Below, piece by piece: positions 24,859 through 33,841 of a DNA stretch of 35,163 bases. The stretch lies in contig PNKL01000024.1 in assembly GCA_013822425.1 (NCBI GenBank), forward strand, positions 1-35,163, read 5' to 3'. Source of the stretch: Gemmatimonas sp. Lineage in GTDB: Bacteria > Gemmatimonadota > Gemmatimonadetes > Gemmatimonadales > Gemmatimonadaceae. The position numbers were made by a program, and so were the translations under genes. Every line of letters begins with the position of its first letter. The stretch's first letter is position 1. The notes below the pieces were generated by a model. That model did not search any database. It saw only the letters and a list, made by a program, of their open reading frames with translations, and had not been told where the DNA came from.

Positions 24859-26001
24859 TAGTACCTACTTGACATAAAGACCGTTACATGACATCTTCTG
24901 GCTCCTGGATGAAGGAGCGGTGTCATGCGCCATGTTGCGGTGGCGATCAGCCTCGCGCCCGAGGAAGCCGCCGTACTCAATCGGTGGGTGCGCGCTGGCT
25001 GCAGTCCGCAGCGGCAGGTGTTTCGCGCCCGCATCATTTTGGGGGCGGCGGCGGGCGAGGGAACGAACGCCATTGCGGCATCGCTCGGCACGCGGCCCGC
25101 TACGGTGAGCAAGTGGCGCACGCGGTTCGCCACGCGGCGGCTGGCGGGTCTCGCGGATGCGGCCCGCCCGGGGAAGCCGCGGCGGTACACCGAGACGACG
25201 GAGCGCCGGATCCTGGCGCAGCTCGATGAAGCGCCGCCGTCGGGCTACGCGCAATGGAACGGTCGATTGGTGGCGCGCGCGCTGGGGGATGTCTCCGCCG
25301 ACCAGGTGTGGACGATCTTGCGGAAGCACAAGATCGCCCTGGCGCGGCGGCGGAGTTGGTGCATCAGTACCGATCCCGAGTTCGCGCGGAAGGCCGCCGA
25401 CATCGTCGCCCTCTATCTGCACCCCCCGGAGAACGCCCTGGTGATTTCGGTGGACGAGAAGCCCCATATCCAGGCCCTGGAGCGGGCCCAAGGCTACCTG
25501 AAGCTCCCGAACGGGCGGGCGCTCACGGGGTTTGCCCATGAATACAAACGGCATGGGACGTCGACCCTCTTCGCCGCCCTGGCCGTCGCCACGGGGCAGG
25601 TCATCGCCGGACACTACCATCGCCGCCGGCGCGTCGAGTTCCTGGACTTCCTGAATCGCGTGGTCGCGGCCTATCCCGACCAGGAGTTGCACGTCATCCT
25701 GGACAACCTGAGCACCCACAAGCCGAAGCACGATCGCTGGCTCTCGCGGCACCCGCACGTCCACCTGCACTACACGCCCACCCACGCCAGCTGGCTGAAC
25801 CTCATCGAAGTCTGGTTCAGCATCCTCACGCGCGCCGCGCTCACCGGGGCGAGCTTCACGAGCGTGCGCCTGCTGCGGGACGCGATTGACCGTTTCCTCG
25901 AGGCGTGGAAGACGGAGGCCCACCCGTTCGAGTGGACCAAGGAAGTCGTGCATCAAGTCCCGGTCAAGAAACGTTACGCTGATTTACACAAGTAGGTACT
26001 A
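24859..26001 (+). mobile_element. IS630-family element B with 13-bp terminal repeats
   Basis: The element starts TAGTACCTACTTG at 24859 and ends with the exact reverse complement at 25989-26001. TA is at both edges (24859-24860 and 26000-26001). The inner length is 1139 bases. Its right TA is also the left TA of element C, so the two elements abut without any host DNA. Confidence 0.88.
24925..25995 (+). CDS. IS630-family transposase (element B)
   Basis: This 356-aa DDE transposase appears intact. Its HTH region is AIAASLGTRPATVSKWRTRF (49-68) and GKPRRY is the hook. Catalytic residues are Asp177 (ISVDEKPHIQALER), Asp260 (VILDNLSTHKPK) and Glu295 (TPTHASWLNLIEVWF). AAGGAG lies 8 bases upstream of the ATG. 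The stop TAG lies inside the right terminal repeat. It is clearly different in sequence from the transposases of elements A and C, so the three IS630 copies are separate types, not duplicates. Confidence 0.92.
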   Translation: MRHVAVAISLAPEEAAVLNRWVRAGCSPQRQVFRARIILGAAAGEGTNAIAASLGTRPATVSKWRTRFATRRLAGLADAARPGKPRRYTETTERRILAQLDEAPPSGYAQWNGRLVARALGDVSADQVWTILRKHKIALARRRSWCISTDPEFARKAADIVALYLHPPENALVISVDEKPHIQALERAQGYLKLPNGRALTGFAHEYKRHGTSTLFAALAVATGQVIAGHYHRRRRVEFLDFLNRVVAAYPDQELHVILDNLSTHKPKHDRWLSRHPHVHLHYTPTHASWLNLIEVWFSILTRAALTGASFTSVRLLRDAIDRFLEAWKTEAHPFEWTKEVVHQVPVKKRYADLHK

Positions 26002-27197
26002 GGTCTCCGACCGTCTGAATAGTACCACAGTGCAGGTGACGTGGGCGATCCGGGAATCGTCCTGATAGTATGCCACGTCACGCCAAGCCGTTTCGTTTGC
26101 GTCCGCGCGACCGGACGCAGTTGCAGGGGATGTTGCACCGTGGGGTCCAGCCGGTCCGGGTGGTGCTCCGCGTGTTGGCGTTGCTCCACTTGGACCGCGG
26201 CGTGCTGGCCCCGGAGGTGGCGCGCACCGTGGACCTGACCCCGGCCGCGATTCGACGGATCGCCCGGCGGTACCAGGCGGGCGGCGTGGCGCGGGCGGTG
26301 TTCGATGCGCCACGCCCGGGCGCCGCTGAAGTGCTGACGACGCTGGACAAGCAACGCATCATCGCGATGGCCTGCACGGCCCCGCCCCCCGGCGCGGCGC
26401 GCTGGACCGTCCGGCTGATTGCGGACGAGGCGGTGAAGCGCCACGTCGTGCCTCGCGTGGGCCGCGAGACGATCCGCATCCTGCTGCAAAGCCACGACCT
26501 GAAGCCGTGGCGGGAAAAAAATGTGGTGCGTGGCCGAGTTGACCCCGGACTATATCGCCAAGATGGAAGACGTGCTGGCCGTCTACGAACGGCCGTACGA
26601 TCCCAAGGAACCCGTGGTCTGTTTTGACGAGAAGCCCGTCTCGCTTCACGCGGACAAGCGCCCGCCGCACCCCGCCCGGCCGGGCCACGTGGCCAAACGC
26701 GATACCGAGTATGAGCGCTGTGGGACCGCCAATATCTTCGGCATCGTGGAGCCCAAAGCGGGGCGGCACTTCACCGTGGCGACCCCCGACCGCTCCGGCT
26801 TCCAGGTTGCGGTCGCCCTACGGAACCTGGTGGCCGCGTACCCCACGGTCCGCACCATTCATCTGGTCCTCGACAATCTGAACACGCACGGCGAGGCGAC
26901 GCTGATCAAACACCTCGGCCGCCGTGCAGCGCGCCAGGTGTGACGACGCCTCTCGGTGCACTACACCCCAACGCACGGGAGTTAGTTGAACCAGGCCGAG
27001 ATCGAACTCAGCTTGGTCACCCGGCAGTGTCTCGGGAAGCAGCGTATTCCCGAGTTGACCGCCTTGCAGTCCCATGTGGGGGCCTGGAATCGCACGGTCA
27101 ATCGGCGAAAGACGCGCATCAACTGGCGCTTTACCCGCAAGGACGCGCGGCGCAAATTCTCGTACACCACGAACGTTTCTAAACGGTCGGAGACCTA
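26000..27197 (+). mobile_element. IS630-family element C, decayed
   Basis: TAGGTCTCCGACCGTCT at 26000-26016 is matched inverted at 27181-27197 with one difference. TA is at 26000-26001 and 27196-27197. The inner length is 1194 bases. The transposase inside carries one frameshift and two stop codons, so the element can move only with help in trans. Confidence 0.88.
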
Positions 27198-27198
27198 G
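26070..27198 (+). pseudogene. IS630-family transposase pseudogene (element C)
   Basis: Codons from ATG 26070 encode the HTH part (LAPEVARTVDLTPAAIRRIA) up to LKPWREK. A run of seven A (26515-26521) then shifts the frame by +1; six A would give the expected WREKMWCV. The catalytic part continues from 26521 with VVCFDEKPVSLHADKRP and LVLDNLNTHG. Two in-frame stops follow, TGA at 26941-26943 and TAG at 26983-26985. Both are one base from TGG, and the second stands exactly at the Trp of HGSWLNQAE. The frame then runs on to RSET, and its TAG at 27196-27198 uses the TA duplication plus a host G. Confidence 0.9.
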
Positions 27199-27212
27199 TC
27201 AGCCGGCGTGTT

Positions 27213-28205
27213 CTACGAGCGCCACGACGGCGGAAGCTTTGCGCGCACCTCGATGTTCTTGAAGGCAACCGGCTGGCGCGGCCCATGCGTCTTTACCCAC
27301 GCCGCCATGCGCCCGATGCCATCGCGCAGCGTCACGTGGGGCTGCTCGCCGAAGATCGCCAACGCTCTCGAGTGGTCAGCGAAGGCGTGCACGACCTCAT
27401 CTCGCGCCGGCAGGTGCTCGATCACGGCGGGCACCCCGACGGCTCGCGCCACCTCTTGCGCCAACGTCAGGATGGTGTGGGGTTCATCCGCCCCCACGTT
27501 GATCACCTGCTGCGCCGCGCCGGGGACGAGCGGGGCCCTCGCGATCAGGCCCGCCACGTTGTCGATGTGCGAGAACGCCCGCGTCTGCAGTCCGTCGCCG
27601 AAGCAGGTCATGGGACGGCCCTGCAACACCTGATTGAGGAAGATCCCGACGACATTGCGGTATTTGTCGGCGATGTTCTGCCTCTCGCCGTAAACGTTGT
27701 GCGGACGGAAGATCACGTACGGCAACCCGAACACGTGATGCGCGGCGGCGAGGTCGAGCTCCACGGCGTACTTGCCAATGCCGTACGGGTCCTCGGGACG
27801 CGGTGTCAGGTTCTCGTGCATCGGCAGCTGATTGGCGCCATACACGGCAATGGACGATGTAAAGACGAAGCAGGCAGATTCGTGCTTGATCGCTTCATTC
27901 ACTAACGTCATCGATCCGACGACGTTGTTCTCGTAGTTGTATCGCCGGATGAAGTGACTCAGGCCTTCGGCGGCGTACGCGGCCAGATGATAGACGTAGT
28001 CGAATCGCCGTCCCTCGAACACACGGCCGATGAACGCGGCGTCGGTGACGGAGCCGCGCCTGAATGCCACGCCCGCCGGGACGTTCTCCTCGAACCCGCC
28101 GGACAGATCATCGACACCGACGACTTCGAAGCCTTCTGCCAGGCAGTGGTCAGCGACATGTGAGCCGATGAAGCCGGCCACACCCGTTATCAGAACGCGC
28201 GGCAT
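27213..28205 (-). CDS. NAD-dependent sugar epimerase/dehydratase (extended SDR)
   Basis: This 330-aa extended short-chain dehydrogenase acts on a nucleotide sugar, probably a GalE/UDP-glucose 4-epimerase-like or related C4/C5 reaction. The Rossmann loop is GVAGFIGSH (8-16), followed by the acidic VDDLSGG. Catalytic TSSIAVYG and YGIGK (Tyr/Lys) are present, then FRPHNVYGERQ. It is convergent with the methyltransferase-GT2-GT39 genes; without the four insertion sequences the stop codons would be about 15 bases apart. It fits a surface-glycan pathway. The precise sugar cannot be told. Confidence 0.88.
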   Translation of the reverse strand: MPRVLITGVAGFIGSHVADHCLAEGFEVVGVDDLSGGFEENVPAGVAFRRGSVTDAAFIGRVFEGRRFDYVYHLAAYAAEGLSHFIRRYNYENNVVGSMTLVNEAIKHESACFVFTSSIAVYGANQLPMHENLTPRPEDPYGIGKYAVELDLAAAHHVFGLPYVIFRPHNVYGERQNIADKYRNVVGIFLNQVLQGRPMTCFGDGLQTRAFSHIDNVAGLIARAPLVPGAAQQVINVGADEPHTILTLAQEVARAVGVPAVIEHLPARDEVVHAFADHSRALAIFGEQPHVTLRDGIGRMAAWVKTHGPRQPVAFKNIEVRAKLPPSWRS

Positions 28206-28601
28206 GCGATAAGAATAGCGTGAGGCGCGGCGCGGCGCTGGTGCGCCAGCGGGTGACCCGAAGCCTCCCGGATTGGTCGACGAACAGTACCAGCAGCAAG
28301 GCCAGCACCACCAGCAGCTGGACGTACCAGTGATCCCATTCGACGGGCACGAGGATCGACATCAGCGCCGTCATGAGCGCGAAATCCGGACCCAAGCGGC
28401 ACGAGACGCAATCGCCCGACAGCGCAGGTGGACTTCGCGCGCCATCTCCGCCGTCCAGAGCATGAACGGCGCAGTACGCGTGAAAGTCGCGTTATTCTGG
28501 TCCGCGGACCAGTTTGCGCGACGCCCGCATGAAGCCCGCGACGGCGAGCAGCACCGTGGCGAATAGCATCATTTGGTCGGCGCGCAGACGCATACCGTCG
28601 C
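28206..28601 (-). other. Gap with membrane-protein fragments, probable gene remnant
   Basis: Two short minus-strand frames in this 396-base gap encode hydrophobic segments. At 28492-28593 a 33-codon frame encodes MRLRADQMMLFATVLLAVAG and a basic tail. From 28374 a frame includes MSILVPVEWDHWYVQLLVVL and runs into the epimerase start. The second resembles the last membrane helix of an O-antigen polymerase/ligase-like protein. Together they look like the two ends of a deleted membrane gene, but a pair of tiny genes is possible. Neither has a clear ribosome binding site. Confidence 0.3.
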
Positions 28602-29987
28602 CTACGACACGCCGCCCGCTCCCAACTCTTCGAACAACGCCGCGATGGCGCGCATGCCAAGCTTGAAGTTGTCCACGCTCATCCATTCGTCCGGCGCGTG
28701 GGCATTCTCGCCCGGCAGGCCGAAGCCCATCAGGAGCACCGGCACGCCGAGGATACGCTCGAAGTCCCCGACCACCGGAATGGAGCCGCCCTCGCCCGTC
28801 ACTTCGGGGGCACGCCCGAACGCCGCCGCCAGCGCCTTCTTGGCGGCCTCGAACAGCGGCCCCTCGAGGTCGGCGCGCCACGGCTTGCCGCCGTGCAGGT
28901 GAGTCACCGTGACCTGCACACCCTTGGGCGCCACCTTGGCCACGTGCGCCTTCATCAGCGCCTCGATCTTCGCCGGATCCTGTTTGGGCACGAGGCGGCA
29001 GCTGACCTTGGCCATGCTCACGCCGGGAAGCACCGTCTTGGCGCCCTCTCCGGTGTAGCCGCTCAGCAGGCCGTTCACCTCGCAGGTGGGGCGCGTCCAG
29101 AGCTTCTCGAGTACGGTGAATTGCGGCTCGCCGCCGAGCGACGTCGCGCCCACCTCCTTGCGGAAGTTCTCTTCGTCGAACGGCAGCTTGCGCATGCCGG
29201 CGATGACGTCGGGCGGGAACGGCAGCACGTCGTCGTAAAAGCCGTCGATCATGATCTTGCCATTGGCGTCGTGCATCGTGGCGAGGATGCGCGCGAGGGC
29301 CATGGCCGGGTTCACCACGGCGCCGCCGTATGAACCGGAATGCAGGTCCTGCGCCGGGCCGCGCACGTTGATCTCAAAGTAGGCGAGCCCGCGCAACGAA
29401 CTCAGGATGCTCGGAATGCCCGGCGCGAACATGGACGAGTCGGAAATCACCACGCCGTCGCAGGCAAGCCGCTTTTTGTGCTTCTCGATGAACGGCGCGA
29501 GGTTCTCGCTGCCGACCTCCTCCTCCCCTTCGGCGATGACGATCACGTTCACCGGAAGCTTGCCGCGCACCTCGAGCATGGTCTCGAGCGCCGCGATGTG
29601 CGCGAAGAGTTGCCCCTTGTCGTCCACGCTGCCGCGTGCAAACAGCTTGCCGTCGCGAATGGTCGGCTCGAAGGCGGGCGAGGTCCACAGATTGAGCGGC
29701 TCGGCGGGCTGCACATCATAGTGGCCATACACGAGGAACGTGGGCGCGCCGGCCGGCGCCTTGCGCCACTCGGCCAGCACCACCGGGTGTCCGGGCGTCG
29801 GGCACGTTTCGACGGTGAAGCCCATCTTCTCGAAACGCCCGTGCACCCAGGCGGCGGCGCGCTGGGTATCGGCGTTGTGCTCCGCCTTCGCGCTGACGCT
29901 CGGAATACGGAGAAAGGCAAAGAGATCGTCCAGCAACTGCGCTTCGCGTTCGGCGAAGCGGTTTTCGAGGTCGGTCGCGATCGTCAT
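28602..29987 (-). CDS. M20 family dipeptidase
   Basis: This 461-aa zinc dipeptidase is of the carnosinase/CNDP-like M20 branch. Metal ligands and catalytic residues are visible: VYGHYDVQP (His89, Asp91), RGSVDDKGQ (Asp122), EGEEEVGS (Glu156/Glu157), SDSSMF and a C-terminal GENAHAPDEW (His). The dimerisation insert follows LHSGSYGGAVVNPA. It is likely cytoplasmic, releasing amino acids from dipeptides. The ATG overlaps the stop of the upstream glycosyltransferase gene as ATGA, so the two are co-translated, although their functions do not obviously match. Confidence 0.92.
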   Translation of the reverse strand: MTIATDLENRFAEREAQLLDDLFAFLRIPSVSAKAEHNADTQRAAAWVHGRFEKMGFTVETCPTPGHPVVLAEWRKAPAGAPTFLVYGHYDVQPAEPLNLWTSPAFEPTIRDGKLFARGSVDDKGQLFAHIAALETMLEVRGKLPVNVIVIAEGEEEVGSENLAPFIEKHKKRLACDGVVISDSSMFAPGIPSILSSLRGLAYFEINVRGPAQDLHSGSYGGAVVNPAMALARILATMHDANGKIMIDGFYDDVLPFPPDVIAGMRKLPFDEENFRKEVGATSLGGEPQFTVLEKLWTRPTCEVNGLLSGYTGEGAKTVLPGVSMAKVSCRLVPKQDPAKIEALMKAHVAKVAPKGVQVTVTHLHGGKPWRADLEGPLFEAAKKALAAAFGRAPEVTGEGGSIPVVGDFERILGVPVLLMGFGLPGENAHAPDEWMSVDNFKLGMRAIAALFEELGAGGVS

Positions 29988-31567
29988 CGAGACTCCGGTA
30001 TGGACGGTGTGGAATGCCCGGGCCAGCCGCCGCGCCAGTCGCGGAGCAGCCAGGCGCGCTGGCGGCCGAGCAGGAGACCGTGGGCGGTGCGCACCACGGG
30101 TGGCCCTTCATCAATGCGTGAAAAATACGGTGCCAGCGCCACGATGGGGGCCGGCTCGGCCGTGGACTCATCGAGCACGAGCACGAGGACATCACCGCGA
30201 ACGGCACGCAGCCGGAATCCGTCCCACAGGTCGTACTGGTTGCGACGCCCCCCGAGGTTGGTCGCAAAGACGCGGAGGGTGTCGGTGCCCGGTCGGCGAA
30301 GCGCCCAGGCAAGCTGCGCGGCGTGCTGATAGCGATCGGCTGCCACCCAGACGTTGCGGGGCGACGGCTCACCCCGCGCTGAATGCACGCCCGACCGCAC
30401 CGCGTTCGCGACGTCGCTTCCCACCGCATCCCAGCCGTACGCCTGGCTCACGGGATCGCGGCCGGGACGCAGGCCGAGCCGAGGGGCAAGCAGCGTGGCG
30501 GCGTCCACGTAGACCAGCACCACCAGCGCACCGCCCAGCCAGAGGCCGCCGCGGAGCCAGGCGCGTTGCGCGCCGTGCGCTGCTTCCACCGAGAGCAGGA
30601 GGATGGCGGGCAGCCAGGCGGCCGCCGGCCAGTTGGCCTCGACGTTCTTGCGCGTCGCGCTCCACACAAAGAACAGCAGCACGAAGACGCTGACCGTGGC
30701 GAGCAGGCGCATCACCGTGTCATCGCGTTGGCGCAGGGCGCGCCAGACCGCGCCAACGAGGAGGACGAAGAGGATGGGTGACGTGAGCCCCGCCTGCCCA
30801 CCGACGAGGTTCAGCTCGCGGGTCAGCACCGCTCCGAGTCCAGCCTGCTTGGGTGCGCCGAGCCCGTGGCCGAGCTGGAACACGAACGCCGCCCAGTCGT
30901 GCGTGGCGTTCCACCAGAGGTTCGGCGCCAGGATGAGCGACGCGATCCCGACCGCCACCCACGGACCAGGCTCACGGAATCGCGCGCGCAGCGGGGCGTA
31001 CAATGTGCACGAGAGCGCGATGGCGGCGGGAACAAGCACGGCCGTGTATTTCGAGAGCATCGCCACGCCGATGGCGACGCCGGCGATGCTCCACCACCGC
31101 AATGCGGCGCGCGACCGTACGGGCGACTCGAGCGCCTCGACGACCGCGTGCAGCGTCCAGGCGAGCGCACAGAACAGCGGGGCGTCCGGCGTGGCGAGCA
31201 CGTACCCGGCCGCCGCGAGCGGCAGGCAGGCGAAGATCAGCGAGGCCCACAACGCCGCTGCATCCCCGCCGAGACGGCGCGCCGTGCGAAGCAGGGCCAG
31301 TCCCGCGAGCCCGCCGGCCAGCACCGAGCCAAGCCGCACGCCGAAGGGGGTATCGCCGCCCAACGCCACCAGCCACGCGATGGCCGGCGGATGGTCGAAG
31401 TAGCCGGCGGCGAGCCGGCGGCTCCACTCCCAGTAGTACGCTTCGTCGTTCGTGAGCGGAACGAGTGCGGCCATGATCAGCCGCACCGCGGTGCCGGCCA
31501 GCAGGATCTGCCAGGCCCGGGTCCACGATTTGCCGAGGGACGAAGAGGCGGACTCGAAAGCGGTCAT
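29984..31567 (-). CDS. ArnT/PMT-like membrane glycosyltransferase (GT39 type)
   Basis: This 527-aa integral membrane protein has about ten or more predicted helices. The first periplasmic loop reads [16 protein letters not shown] and then [13 protein letters not shown], the DEAYYW and YFDHPP motifs of the PMT_2/ArnT group, which transfers sugars from polyprenyl-phosphate donors. Helices follow (e.g. [25 protein letters not shown]), with a soluble C-terminal part from about residue 380. It shares a 75-base divergent promoter region with the YyaL gene. Its target, whether lipid A, protein or glycolipid, is unknown. Confidence 0.85.
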   Translation of the reverse strand: MTAFESASSSLGKSWTRAWQILLAGTAVRLIMAALVPLTNDEAYYWEWSRRLAAGYFDHPPAIAWLVALGGDTPFGVRLGSVLAGGLAGLALLRTARRLGGDAAALWASLIFACLPLAAAGYVLATPDAPLFCALAWTLHAVVEALESPVRSRAALRWWSIAGVAIGVAMLSKYTAVLVPAAIALSCTLYAPLRARFREPGPWVAVGIASLILAPNLWWNATHDWAAFVFQLGHGLGAPKQAGLGAVLTRELNLVGGQAGLTSPILFVLLVGAVWRALRQRDDTVMRLLATVSVFVLLFFVWSATRKNVEANWPAAAWLPAILLLSVEAAHGAQRAWLRGGLWLGGALVVLVYVDAATLLAPRLGLRPGRDPVSQAYGWDAVGSDVANAVRSGVHSARGEPSPRNVWVAADRYQHAAQLAWALRRPGTDTLRVFATNLGGRRNQYDLWDGFRLRAVRGDVLVLVLDESTAEPAPIVALAPYFSRIDEGPPVVRTAHGLLLGRQRAWLLRDWRGGWPGHSTPSIPESR

Positions 31568-31642
31568 GGAGCGGACGCGGGGATCAATACCGTTAGCTTG
31601 GAGAATCTACGCTCCCGCGCCCTTCCCCGCCCCACGGTCACC
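31568..31642. promoter_or_regulatory. Divergent promoter region, GT39-like gene and yyaL-like gene
   Basis: Within 75 bases a TAGATT box faces left (complement of AATCTA, 31604-31609) and a TTAGCTT box faces right (31593-31599). The first is the same TAGATT word found before the genes at 8447 and 15293. No Shine-Dalgarno is seen for either gene. Confidence 0.35.
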
Positions 31643-33676
31643 ATGCCCAACCGCCTCGCGATCGAGACCTCGCCATACCTCCTGCAGCACGCCAACAACC
31701 CCGTGGCGTGGCATCCCTGGGGCGACGAGGCGTTTGCGCGCGCGCGCGCCGAGGACAAGCCGGTCTTGCTGAGCGTCGGCTATGCAGCCTGCCACTGGTG
31801 TCATGTGATGGCGCACGAGTCGTTCGAGGATCCCGAGACGGCGACGCTCATGAACCAGTGGTTCGTCAACGTGAAGGTCGACCGTGAAGAACGCCCCGAC
31901 GTGGATGCCATCTATATGCGCGCCGTGCAGGCACTCACGCAGCAGGGCGGCTGGCCAATGACGGTCTTCCTGACGCCGGACGGCGCGCCGTTCTACGGCG
32001 GCACGTACTTCCCGCCCGACGACCGGCACGGCCTCCCGTCGTTCCGCCGGGTGCTCACGAGCGTCGCCGAGGCGTGGCGCACCCGACGGACCGAGATTGC
32101 GGACGGTGCCGCAGCCATGCTGCGCATCTACGACGAGCCGCGCGCGCCGGCGCGCGTCCCCGTCGGCCCGTCGCTGATGCACCGCGCGGTGCATGCCACC
32201 CTCGCCCGCTACGACCGGACGTACGGTGGCTTCGGCGGAGCGCCGAAGTTCCCGCCGACGATGACCCTGGACTTCCTGCTGCGGCGCTGGGCGCGCACGG
32301 ATGACAGCGCGCTGCTGGATGCGGTGCGGCACACCTGGGATCGCATGGCGCGCGGCGGGCTCTTCGACCAGCTGGGCGGCGGCTTTCACCGCTACGCGGT
32401 GGACGGCGAGTGGCTCGTGCCGCACTTCGAGAAGATGCTGTACGACAATGCGCTCCTCGTGCGGCTCGGCGCGCACCTCTGGCAGGTCACGAGCGACCCG
32501 CACGTTCGTGCGGTGACGGAGCAGACGCTGGCCTGGGTCGAGCGCGAGATGACGTCGCCGGACGGCGGTTTCTTCGCCTCGCTCGACGCCGACTCGGAGG
32601 GGCACGAGGGGCGCTTCTACGTCTGGTCGCTCGGCGAATTCCAGCGGGTCGGCGGCGCCGATGCCGGCCTGCTCGCGGCGTACTGGGACGTGACCGCCGC
32701 GGGCAACTTCGAGGGCCGCAACATCCTGTGGTGTCCGAAACCGGCGGACGCCTTCGCCGCATCGCACGCGCTCGACCCCGTGGCGCTGCACGCCGTCATC
32801 GACCGCGGCCGCGTCGCGCTCCTCGCGGCGCGCGACCGGCGCGAACGTCCCGCGCGCGATGACAAGGTCATTGCCGGGTGGAACGGACTGATGCTGCGCG
32901 GCGTCGCCGAGTGCGCGCGGGTCTTCGGCGGTCCTCGCTGGCGGTCGCTGGCGCTGCGCGCCGCCGGTTTCCTCGCCCGCACCCTCGTACGCGACGGCCG
33001 GGCGTCCCGTGTCTTCGCCGGCGGCCAGGCTCGTATCGCTGGATTCCTCGAGGATCACGCGGCGCTGGGCCTCGGCTTCCTGGCGACGTACGAACTGACA
33101 TTTGACCCCCGCTGGCTCGCGCAGGCGTCCGCAATGGCCGACGCCTGTGAACGGCATTTCTGGGATGAACGGGCCGGCGCCTTCTTCGATGCGGCGGCTG
33201 ACGCACCGCCGCTCGTGACTCGTCCGCGGGACACCTACGACAACGCAATCCCGTCAGGGACGTCGCTCGCGGTCGAACTGCTCCAGCGTGTCGCCGCCCT
33301 CGACGGCAACACTGCTCGCACGGCGCGGGCGCGTGACGTGCTGTCTTCGCTGGTCGAACCCATGGGATTGGCGCCGCTCGCTTTTGGGCACTTACTGGGC
33401 GCGGCGGATTTCGAGACCGACGGCGACGTGAGCGTGGTGCTCGCGGGAGACCCGGCCACGCCAGACTTTGCGGCGCTCGAGCGCGCGTTGGCGGCCTGCT
33501 ACGTGCCGTCGCTCGTGATCGCGGGCGGCCTTTCAGCGCCGCCGGCCCTGCTCGACGGCAAGCTGCCGATTGACGCGCGCGCCGCGGCCTACGTCTGCCG
33601 CGGCTTCAGTTGCGCATCGCCGACCGTGGACGTCGCCGTACTGGCGGCCCAGCTTGCCGGGGCAGGGCGAGGATAA
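31643..33676 (+). CDS. YyaL-type protein: thioredoxin-like domain plus six-hairpin domain
   Basis: This 677-aa protein is of the DUF255/spermatogenesis-associated 20 family. It opens with the invariant [19 protein letters not shown] (3-21) and has a thioredoxin-like domain with [12 protein letters not shown] (Cys50, Cys53). [14 protein letters not shown] and [11 protein letters not shown] follow, and the rest is an N-acyl-glucosamine-epimerase-like (alpha/alpha)6 barrel containing [13 protein letters not shown] and [13 protein letters not shown]. The length is normal for the family. Cytoplasmic, with unknown catalytic role. The ATG at 31643 is chosen because the family N-terminus begins there; the frame is open far upstream. 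Confidence 0.92.
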   Translation: MPNRLAIETSPYLLQHANNPVAWHPWGDEAFARARAEDKPVLLSVGYAACHWCHVMAHESFEDPETATLMNQWFVNVKVDREERPDVDAIYMRAVQALTQQGGWPMTVFLTPDGAPFYGGTYFPPDDRHGLPSFRRVLTSVAEAWRTRRTEIADGAAAMLRIYDEPRAPARVPVGPSLMHRAVHATLARYDRTYGGFGGAPKFPPTMTLDFLLRRWARTDDSALLDAVRHTWDRMARGGLFDQLGGGFHRYAVDGEWLVPHFEKMLYDNALLVRLGAHLWQVTSDPHVRAVTEQTLAWVEREMTSPDGGFFASLDADSEGHEGRFYVWSLGEFQRVGGADAGLLAAYWDVTAAGNFEGRNILWCPKPADAFAASHALDPVALHAVIDRGRVALLAARDRRERPARDDKVIAGWNGLMLRGVAECARVFGGPRWRSLALRAAGFLARTLVRDGRASRVFAGGQARIAGFLEDHAALGLGFLATYELTFDPRWLAQASAMADACERHFWDERAGAFFDAAADAPPLVTRPRDTYDNAIPSGTSLAVELLQRVAALDGNTARTARARDVLSSLVEPMGLAPLAFGHLLGAADFETDGDVSVVLAGDPATPDFAALERALAACYVPSLVIAGGLSAPPALLDGKLPIDARAAAYVCRGFSCASPTVDVAVLAAQLAGAGRG

Positions 33677-33679
33677 CGC

Positions 33680-33841
33680 TTACAGGTCCGCGCACGACTT
33701 GTTGATGTGCCGGCACTGCGTGCAGATCAACTTGCACTTGCGCCAGACGAGGGGGCCAGCACCGCAACAGTCGCAGGGTACGTCTTCGGCGCGTGGGGCT
33801 GGGCAGGTGCTTTCGTCCCTCGTGGCGTCGGACGTGGTCAC
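33680..33841 (-). CDS. 53-aa Cys-rich (zinc-ribbon-like) protein coupled to nadC
   Basis: The GTG start at 33841 overlaps the TGA of nadC as GTGA, and a 54-codon frame runs to TAA at 33680. The protein has eight Cys in 53 residues (13, 23, 25, 26, 36, 40, 43, 50) with core PCDCCGAGPLVWRKCKLIC, then TQCRHINKSCADL. This order of CxCC, CxxxC and CxxC with a strictly polar end looks like a small metal-binding domain, zinc or Fe-S. It is the last gene of nadA-nadC and probably translated by coupling. Any role in NAD synthesis, for instance metal or cluster supply to the Fe-S enzyme NadA, is inference. Confidence 0.8.
   Translation of the reverse strand: MTTSDATRDESTCPAPRAEDVPCDCCGAGPLVWRKCKLICTQCRHINKSCADL

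Noticed and set aside
26515-26521. Programmed frameshift in element C transposase
   Set aside because: The shift required is +1, and two further stop codons interrupt the frame, so simple decay is more likely.
30866-31642. N-terminal extension of the YyaL gene
   Set aside because: The extension is antisense to the glycosyltransferase and the family N-terminus starts at 31643.
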